From Cyanobacteria bacterium OH_CFB_184 (GTDB lineage Bacteria; Cyanobacteriota; Vampirovibrionia; Gastranaerophilales; Gastranaerophilaceae), in contig JAEZOG010000009.1 of assembly GCA_023414155.1 (NCBI GenBank), positions 1 through 5,004 on the forward strand: a stretch of 5,004 nt of DNA, read 5' to 3'. Under the pieces are notes generated by a model. It worked only from the letters and a program-made list of their open reading frames with translations. It made no database searches and was not told the origin of the DNA. The position numbers and the translations under genes were made by a program. Positions 1 to 5,004 of the stretch are shown here, piece after piece. The stretch's first letter is position 1; every line of letters starts with the position of its first letter.

Positions 1-1079
1 AAACTGTATTAACAGGATGCTTTGCTCAATTAGAATACGAAGCTCTAAAAAGCAACCCGTTAATCGATATAATCGTCGGAAATCAGGAAAAAACAGATAT
101 AGCAAACCTTTTAAAAACATCTGAAAAATATAATATTTCAGATATTTTTGAACACAAAGAATTCAAATATGTAAAATTAAATGATTTGAAAAGAACAAGA
201 GCCACAATAAAAATTCAAGACGGATGCAACAACAGGTGCTCATACTGCACGATTCCTCTGGCTAGAGGGGTGAACAGAAGCAACTCCATCGACAACATAA
301 TAGAACAAGTAAATACTCTAAAAGAAAACGGGTTTGAAGAAGTTGTATTTACTGGAATTCATATCGGTCAATGGGGCGAAGACCTTAGAAAAAAACAGTC
401 GTTAATGGATCTTCTTATCGCAGTTGAAAAAACCGAAATAACAAGATACAGGCTTGGATCACTTAATCCAATCGAATTAACAGATGAACTTTTAGAATTT
501 TTATCTACTTCAAAAAAATTCTGCCCGCATTTTCATATCTCACTACAATCTGCGTGTGACAAGACTTTAAAAAATATGAACAGACATTATGGTTTTGAAC
601 TTGCAGAAAAAATTATAAACAGAATAAATACACTATTCGAACTTCCTTTTATCGGAAGCGATGTTATTGTCGGGTTTCCAGATGAAACAGAAGAAGATTT
701 CGACACTACGTATCAAAACCTAAAAAAGTTAAATCTATCTCAAATACACGTTTTTCCTTATTCAAAAAGGAAAAATACAAAAGCTGCTGAGATGAAAAAT
801 CAAGTTTCTTCAGAAGATAAAAAAGAAAGAGCCTCTATTCTTAAAAAGTTGTCTGAAGGAAAATTAGACCAGTTTTTGAAACAAAATGTTGGAAAAACTG
901 CCGAAATAATAATCGAAAAAAACAAAGATAAACAATCAGGCCTAAATAAAGGTGTAACAAGAAATTATATAAATGTACTTTTTGAAGAAAAAATCACTGG
1001 CACTAAAACAGTCCAAAAAGTAAAACTGATTTCGTTTTTGCCTGATGCTAAGAAACTTGTAGGAGAAATCATTTCTTAA
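1..1079 (+). CDS. mtaB: tRNA t6A37 methylthiotransferase, MtaB type (5' end missing)
   Basis: This is a radical SAM enzyme of the MiaB/MtaB family, expected to add a methylthio group to N6-threonylcarbamoyladenosine at position 37 of ANN-decoding tRNAs (t6A to ms2t6A), which supports decoding accuracy. The frame is open from base 3, giving 358 visible residues; family members have about 430, so roughly the first 70-80 are off the left edge. The visible start reads TVLTGCFAQ, whose Cys (bases 18-20) fits the third cluster-binding Cys of the N-terminal MTTase domain. The radical SAM CxxxCxxC motif follows as CNNRCSYC (Cys codons at 225, 237 and 246). Further family motifs are LQSACD (543-560), VGFPDETEEDF and HVFPYSKRKNT; the last two point to MtaB over MiaB. 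The final ~65 residues fit a TRAM-like RNA-binding domain. The TTG at 186 lies inside the conserved region and is not the start. RimO and MiaB are less likely alternatives. Confidence 0.9.
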   Translation, partial: TVLTGCFAQLEYEALKSNPLIDIIVGNQEKTDIANLLKTSEKYNISDIFEHKEFKYVKLNDLKRTRATIKIQDGCNNRCSYCTIPLARGVNRSNSIDNIIEQVNTLKENGFEEVVFTGIHIGQWGEDLRKKQSLMDLLIAVEKTEITRYRLGSLNPIELTDELLEFLSTSKKFCPHFHISLQSACDKTLKNMNRHYGFELAEKIINRINTLFELPFIGSDVIVGFPDETEEDFDTTYQNLKKLNLSQIHVFPYSKRKNTKAAEMKNQVSSEDKKERASILKKLSEGKLDQFLKQNVGKTAEIIIEKNKDKQSGLNKGVTRNYINVLFEEKITGTKTVQKVKLISFLPDAKKLVGEIIS

Positions 1080-1082
1080 TTG

Positions 1083-1139
1083 CAAGTTTGTCATTGTCTA
1101 TGTTAAATTATTCCTTATAGGGGAGTTTCCTCAAGTTTG
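1083..1139 (+). repeat. Two direct copies of CAAGTTTG in the mtaB-dnaE gap
   Basis: The 8-mer CAAGTTTG occurs at 1083-1090 and again at 1132-1139, 49 bases apart. Each copy is a near-palindrome (CAA-GT-TTG). The second copy is flanked to make CTCAA-GT-TTGAG (1130-1141), with 5-base inverted arms. The reverse complement AAACTTG also occurs at 1053-1059, inside the end of mtaB. The repeats are directly visible, but a role as paired operator sites is only a guess. In a short AT-rich spacer an 8-base repeat can arise by chance. Confidence 0.3.
1094..1121 (+). promoter_or_regulatory. Weak sigma-70-like promoter candidate before dnaE
   Basis: TTGTCT (1094-1099) and TATAGG (1116-1121) are separated by 16 bases; each matches its consensus box (TTGACA, TATAAT) at four of six positions. 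An alternative -35 element, TTGTCA at 1088-1093, matches better (five of six) but has no good -10 at normal spacing. The match is poor enough that dnaE may instead be transcribed from upstream together with mtaB. Confidence 0.15.
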
Positions 1140-1160
1140 AGAATGGAATATCAATCATGA
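1119..1160 (+). promoter_or_regulatory. Possible leader frame coupled to dnaE by an ATGA overlap
   Basis: The dnaE ATG has only a weak GGAA (1145-1148) in ribosome-binding position. A much better Shine-Dalgarno-like stretch, AGGGGAG (1119-1125), lies 31 bases upstream of the ATG. Eleven bases after that stretch, a TTG at 1137 opens a seven-codon frame (MRMEYQS, with an internal ATG at 1143). It ends in TGA at 1158-1160, overlapping the dnaE start in the arrangement ATGA (1157-1160). Such overlaps are typical of translational coupling, so ribosomes loading at AGGGGAG could restart at dnaE. The frame is very short and uses a TTG start, so chance is a serious alternative. Confidence 0.25.
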
Positions 1161-4100
1161 AATATGTACCACTGCATTTGCACAGTGAATACAGCTTGTT
1201 AGACGGCGCAATAAGAAATAAAGACCTTTGCAAATTTGCAAAGGATGCCGGCATGGAAGCGATCGCTGTTACCGATCACGGCGCAATGTACGGTGCTATT
1301 GAATTTTACAGAACTGCAAAAGATATGGGCATAAAGCCCATCGTCGGCTGTGAAGTATATGTATACAAAGGTGAATTGACTGAAAAAGATCAATTAAACA
1401 ATAAACTTCACCACCTTGTGCTTCTTGCAAAGAACAAAACAGGCTATCAGAACCTTGTAAAACTAGTCAGCGCTTCTTGGATAGAAGGTTTTTATTACAA
1501 ACCGAGAGTTAATCATAAGCTAATTGAAAAATACTCTGAGGGCTTAATATGTTTGTCTGCGTGTATTCAAGGTGAACTTGCTCAAGAAGTTTTAAAAGGT
1601 GATAAAGAAAACTCAAGAAAAATTGCAAAATACTACCAAAGTATTTTTAAAGAAGATTATTACATAGAAATTCAAGACCATGGGCTTGCTGATCAGAAAA
1701 GAACTAACCCGGAGTTGATTGCAATAGCAAAAGAACTGGGAATTGAACTTGTAATAACCAACGACAGCCACTACCTCAAAAAAGAAGACGCAAGCTGGCA
1801 TGATACGCTTTTGTGCATTCAAACTAACGCGCTGAAAGCAGAAGAACAAAGGTTTAAGTTTCCAAACAATGAATTTTACGTAAAAACCGCAGAACAATTA
1901 AGAGATTCATTTAAATGGCTTGATGCAGAAACTTTTGAAACGGCAATAACAAATACTTGGAAAATCGCTGAGAAATGCCACTTAATTATAGATATGGGCA
2001 AATCACTTCTTCCACATTATGAAGTACCAAAATCCCATACTGTTGAATCTTTTCTGGATTTTAAAGTTAGAGAAGGTTTAGAAAAAAGATACGGTAAAGT
2101 CACCCCTGAAATAGAAAAAAGATTCAGGTACGAACTTGGAATAATTGAAGAAATGGGCTTTGCAGCATATTTCTTAATAACCTGGGACTTTATCAATTAT
2201 GCCAGAGAACAAGATATTCCAGTTGGCCCGGGAAGGGGCTCTGCAGCAGGAAGCTTAATTGCTTACGCTCTAGGAATAACAGACATAGACCCAATCAGGC
2301 ACAACCTCCTTTTTGAAAGATTCTTAAACCCAGAACGTGTCAGCATGCCCGACGTCGATATCGATTTTTGTATTGAAGGTCGTGGTCGAGTAATCGAATA
2401 CGTAACTCAAAAATACGGTGAAGATAAAGTCTGCCAAATTATTACATTTGGTTCTTTAGGTGCAAAAAACGCGATAAAAGCTGTTGCAAGGGCATTGAAC
2501 ATACCTTTTGCAGAATCAAATAAAATCTCACAACTTGTGCCATCTATTCCAGGTATAAAAATTGAAGATGCTTTAATTGACGGCAGTGATTTTAAAGACC
2601 TATATGATAAAGACCCTCTGGTTAAAAACCTTGTAGATGAAGCTAAAAACATCGAAGGTCTAAAACAAAATATTGGTATGCACGCAGCCGGGGTTATAAT
2701 CTCACATGTGCCTCTTGATGAAATTGTTCCTGTACAGCCATCAAAAGAAGGAAATATAATTACTGAATACCCAAAAGACGACTGCGAAAAACTTGGCCTT
2801 TTAAAAATGGACTTTTTGGGACTTCGAAACCTCACAACCATTAAAAACACAACTAACCTGATTAAAAAAAGACACAACATCGATGTAGACATAAATAATA
2901 TTCCACTGGATGATAAAAAAACCTTCGATCTATTAGCCAGCGGCGATACTGATGGGGTTTTCCAACTAGAATCAGCGGGTATGAAAAAACTGGTTAGAGA
3001 TTTAAAACCTTCAGTATTTGAAGATTTAGGCGCTTTAGTTGCACTATTTAGACCAGGTCCATTGGATTCAGGCATGGTTGAAGACTTTGTTGACAGAAAA
3101 CACGGTCGCCAAAAAGTTTCATACCCTCACCCAGACCTTGAACCAATCTTAAAAGACACCTATGGAACAATTGTTTATCAAGAACAAATTATGCAAATTG
3201 CTCAAATCCTTGCAGGATACTCGCTTGGTCAAGCAGATATCTTAAGACGTGCAATGGGTAAGAAAAAAGCCGAAGAAATGGAAAAGCAAAAATCCGGCTT
3301 TATGGAAGGTGCATTAAAAAATAACGTTGATGAAAAAATAGCTTCAGACCTTTTTGAAACCATGTCAAAATTCGCAGCTTACTGCTTTAACCGTTCTCAC
3401 TCTGCTGCTTATGCTTTTGTTGCTTATCAAACAGCATATTTAAAAGCTCATTACCCGATTGAATACTTCTGCGCACTACTATCAAGTGTTAAGGACGACC
3501 AAGAAAAAACTCAAATGTATATTGCACAGGCACAAAAAATTGGTATAAAAGTTCTTGCGCCTGACATCAATAAATCCCAATCAGAGTTTGCACCTGATGA
3601 TGACAACATTCGTTTTGGATTAAATTCTATTAAAGGGATTGGTCAATCTGTTCTAGAAATGTTGCTGCAAGAAAGAGAAAACGGTGAATTTACTTCAATA
3701 GCTGATTTTGCAAGCAGATTAAATACTAAATGCGTAAACAAAAAGACACTGGAAAGCCTAACTAAAGCAGGCGCATTTGCTTGCTTAGAACCATCCAGAA
3801 AAAAACTGTTAAATAACATAGACAACATAATAAACTACGCCAATAGAGAATCTCAAGCAAGAGAACTCGGGCAAGTCAGTCTTTTTGCAAGCGTTGGAGC
3901 CTCTTCAGGATTCCAAATGCCATCATTTGAATTATATGGAACAGATGAAGAATTCTCTGACCCGGAGATTCAGGCTTTTGAAAAAGAATTTTTAGGTTTC
4001 TACGTAACAAGCCACCCTCTAGAATCAATCAGAGACAAGCTGCCATTTTTGACTACTCATAACATTTGCGATTTAGCAGAACTTCCAAATGAAAAATTCA

Positions 4101-4594
4101 TAACAATCTGCGGACTTTTAACTCAAGTGAGACAAATTCCGCTTAAAAAAGATCCTACGAAATTTTTAAAAGCAGGAGTGATTGAAGACTTGACAGGAAA
4201 GCTTGAATTTGTAGCTTTCCACAGAACTCTGCAGGAGTTTAATTCGTTTATTGAAACCGAAAAAAAAGTAATATTTTCAGGTAAATTCCAAAAAAGAGAT
4301 GAAGATGATTTTCAAATAATTGTTGAAAATGTAAAACCTGTTGAAAACAGTAACATAGTGACACTGAAAGTGATTTCAGAGATGTCTTTTGAAGAAATAG
4401 TAAAACTCAAAGACCTGCTTTGTTTACACAAAGGTTCAGACCCTTTACTTTTCAGCATTGAAAACGAAGGTAAAGAAACTAGAATTTTAACTTCGTCTAA
4501 CTTCTGGACAAACGTTACAAACGACATGATTCAATCTATTGAAAGAAACTTTGGCGGTAAACTTTCAATATCTGTAAAATCATTAGACAATTAA
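1157..4594 (+). CDS. dnaE: DNA polymerase III alpha subunit (replicative polymerase, DnaE1 type)
   Basis: This is the catalytic subunit of the replicative DNA polymerase III holoenzyme, complete at 1145 residues (E. coli DnaE has 1160). The domains in order are: PHP (about 1-205, opening HLHSEYSLLDG); palm with PGRGSAAGS (358-366) and the catalytic acids D401 and D403 in MPDVDIDF, plus D552 in KMDFLGLR; fingers (about 560-810); helix-hairpin-helix (about 820-870, FGLNSIKGIG); the beta-clamp-binding motif QVSLF (906-910); an OB-fold (about 980-1060); and a C-terminal domain. The PHP metal ligands all appear present: H7, H9, D16, H41, E66, H86, C136, D203 and H205. The ATG at 1157 is chosen because an in-frame TAG lies at 1118-1120, no other start codon follows it, and the PHP motif begins seven residues in. 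There is no PolC-type exonuclease insertion and no intein. It lies 77 bases after mtaB and overlaps the stop of the convergent HD-GYP gene. Confidence 0.98.
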   Translation: MKYVPLHLHSEYSLLDGAIRNKDLCKFAKDAGMEAIAVTDHGAMYGAIEFYRTAKDMGIKPIVGCEVYVYKGELTEKDQLNNKLHHLVLLAKNKTGYQNLVKLVSASWIEGFYYKPRVNHKLIEKYSEGLICLSACIQGELAQEVLKGDKENSRKIAKYYQSIFKEDYYIEIQDHGLADQKRTNPELIAIAKELGIELVITNDSHYLKKEDASWHDTLLCIQTNALKAEEQRFKFPNNEFYVKTAEQLRDSFKWLDAETFETAITNTWKIAEKCHLIIDMGKSLLPHYEVPKSHTVESFLDFKVREGLEKRYGKVTPEIEKRFRYELGIIEEMGFAAYFLITWDFINYAREQDIPVGPGRGSAAGSLIAYALGITDIDPIRHNLLFERFLNPERVSMPDVDIDFCIEGRGRVIEYVTQKYGEDKVCQIITFGSLGAKNAIKAVARALNIPFAESNKISQLVPSIPGIKIEDALIDGSDFKDLYDKDPLVKNLVDEAKNIEGLKQNIGMHAAGVIISHVPLDEIVPVQPSKEGNIITEYPKDDCEKLGLLKMDFLGLRNLTTIKNTTNLIKKRHNIDVDINNIPLDDKKTFDLLASGDTDGVFQLESAGMKKLVRDLKPSVFEDLGALVALFRPGPLDSGMVEDFVDRKHGRQKVSYPHPDLEPILKDTYGTIVYQEQIMQIAQILAGYSLGQADILRRAMGKKKAEEMEKQKSGFMEGALKNNVDEKIASDLFETMSKFAAYCFNRSHSAAYAFVAYQTAYLKAHYPIEYFCALLSSVKDDQEKTQMYIAQAQKIGIKVLAPDINKSQSEFAPDDDNIRFGLNSIKGIGQSVLEMLLQERENGEFTSIADFASRLNTKCVNKKTLESLTKAGAFACLEPSRKKLLNNIDNIINYANRESQARELGQVSLFASVGASSGFQMPSFELYGTDEEFSDPEIQAFEKEFLGFYVTSHPLESIRDKLPFLTTHNICDLAELPNEKFITICGLLTQVRQIPLKKDPTKFLKAGVIEDLTGKLEFVAFHRTLQEFNSFIETEKKVIFSGKFQKRDEDDFQIIVENVKPVENSNIVTLKVISEMSFEEIVKLKDLLCLHKGSDPLLFSIENEGKETRILTSSNFWTNVTNDMIQSIERNFGGKLSISVKSLDN
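4591..4594. other. Shared TTAA palindrome forming both convergent stop codons
   Basis: The dnaE stop TAA is at 4592-4594 on the + strand, and the HD-GYP gene stop TAA is at 4593-4591 on the - strand. The two coding regions therefore overlap by four bases in the self-complementary tetramer TTAA. There is no intergenic space, and no hairpin followed by a T-run was seen in the adjacent ends of either gene. Transcripts of each gene must extend into the other unless they are stopped by Rho or processed. Confidence 0.9.
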
Positions 4595-5004
4595 AGCGCT
4601 GAATCAATGTATTTTTGAAGATAACTATATTTAGCATAGTATTCTTCAGGGTTTTGCTGAGCTAATTTTATTTTATCTTCAACCTTAACAAAAAGTTCTG
4701 CCAAACTAGGATCAAATTGGCTACCAGAACACTTTTTAATTTCTTCAATAGCTATTTCATGATCTAATGCTTTTCTATAAGATCTTGTAGAAGTCATAGC
4801 ATCATACGTATCTGCTAATGCAATAATTCTAGCTGAAATAGGGATTTCTTCGCCTCTTAATCCAAGAGGATAGCCTCGTCCGTCCCATCTTTCATGATGA
4901 GTTTTTAGCCAATTAGCAATAATTTTAAGCTTTTTGATGTTGCCAATCATCTTTTCACCCTGTACCGGATGACTTTTCATGATTTCAAACTCTTCATCTG
5001 TAAG
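4591..5004 (-). CDS. HD-GYP domain protein, likely cyclic-di-GMP phosphodiesterase (5' end missing)
   Basis: The 137 visible residues are the C-terminal part of an HD-GYP domain, a metal-dependent phosphohydrolase that usually breaks down the second messenger cyclic-di-GMP. The frame is open to the right edge and begins LTDEEFEIMKSHP, the segment that normally follows the HD...K portion. The true start, the HD dyad and any N-terminal sensor or receiver domain are therefore outside the window, and the ATG at 4980 is internal. Diagnostic motifs are SHPVQG (His ligand), HHERWDGRGYP (4867-4899, containing the GYP triplet), RIIALADTYDAMTS and SQFDPSLAELF. A charged tail of about 30 residues, ending KYIDSAL, follows the domain. 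The input signal cannot be told from this fragment; many such proteins are response regulators or carry GAF or PAS domains. Degenerate members without activity exist, but every catalytic residue that falls in the visible part is present. Confidence 0.9.
   Translation of the reverse strand, partial: LTDEEFEIMKSHPVQGEKMIGNIKKLKIIANWLKTHHERWDGRGYPLGLRGEEIPISARIIALADTYDAMTSTRSYRKALDHEIAIEEIKKCSGSQFDPSLAELFVKVEDKIKLAQQNPEEYYAKYSYLQKYIDSAL

Noticed and set aside
186..188. TTG at 186 as the start of the methylthiotransferase
   Set aside because: The frame is open upstream to base 3 and encodes family sequence there, including a cluster-binding Cys at 18-20, so the gene starts outside the window.
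1053..1089. AAACTTG / CAAGTTT inverted repeat as an mtaB terminator
   Set aside because: The arms are only seven bases with a 23-base loop, the left arm is inside the coding region, and no T-run follows.
1120..1132. GGGGA / TCCTC hairpin before dnaE as a terminator or riboswitch stem
   Set aside because: The stem is five pairs including a G-U pair, with a three-base loop and no T-run; the gap is also too short for a known riboswitch fold.
2407..3075. A 222-codon open frame on the - strand inside dnaE
   Set aside because: It lies wholly opposite conserved polymerase catalytic sequence, shows no recognisable domain, and is the kind of long antisense frame that codon bias in a well-conserved gene produces.
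3380..3385. Intein or split-gene junction in dnaE
   Set aside because: The reading frame is continuous and the flanking polymerase sequence is contiguous, with no inserted splicing domain.
4978..4980. ATG at 4980 (- strand) as the start of the HD-GYP gene
   Set aside because: The frame continues to the right edge with LTDEEFEI, which is conserved HD-GYP sequence, so this Met is internal.

Overview
This is an AT-rich bacterial chromosomal window that is almost entirely coding and holds three housekeeping or signalling genes. Two lie on the + strand: the 3' part of a tRNA methylthiotransferase gene (mtaB-like, cut by the left edge) and a complete dnaE for the DNA polymerase III alpha subunit. 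The third, a c-di-GMP phosphodiesterase-type HD-GYP gene, lies on the - strand and is cut by the right edge, so only its 3' part is visible. All three genes end in TAA and read normally in the standard bacterial code.

Layout: mtaB runs from the left edge to 1079. A 77-base gap (1080-1156) carries no strong promoter or terminator. dnaE fills 1157-4594. The HD-GYP gene runs leftward from the right edge to 4591, meeting dnaE tail to tail; both stop codons share the palindrome TTAA at 4591-4594. There is no unannotated stretch longer than 300 bases, and I saw no RNA genes, mobile elements, CRISPR arrays or long repeats.

mtaB and dnaE are co-directional and could be co-transcribed, but they belong to different processes (tRNA modification and replication). 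The HD-GYP gene is a separate, convergent unit. Lineage is uncertain. DnaE is of the DnaE1 type (PHP domain first, no inserted exonuclease domain as in PolC). Its stretch around residues 742-790 recalls cyanobacterial DnaE, so an AT-rich non-photosynthetic relative of Cyanobacteria (Melainabacteria/Vampirovibrionia) is a low-confidence guess; other AT-rich lineages are not excluded.

I did not find a convincing new biological system here. The points most worth checking are the fully retained PHP metal site in DnaE (possible built-in proofreading), a possible seven-codon leader frame whose stop overlaps the dnaE start as ATGA, and the terminator-free convergent overlap between dnaE and the HD-GYP gene.
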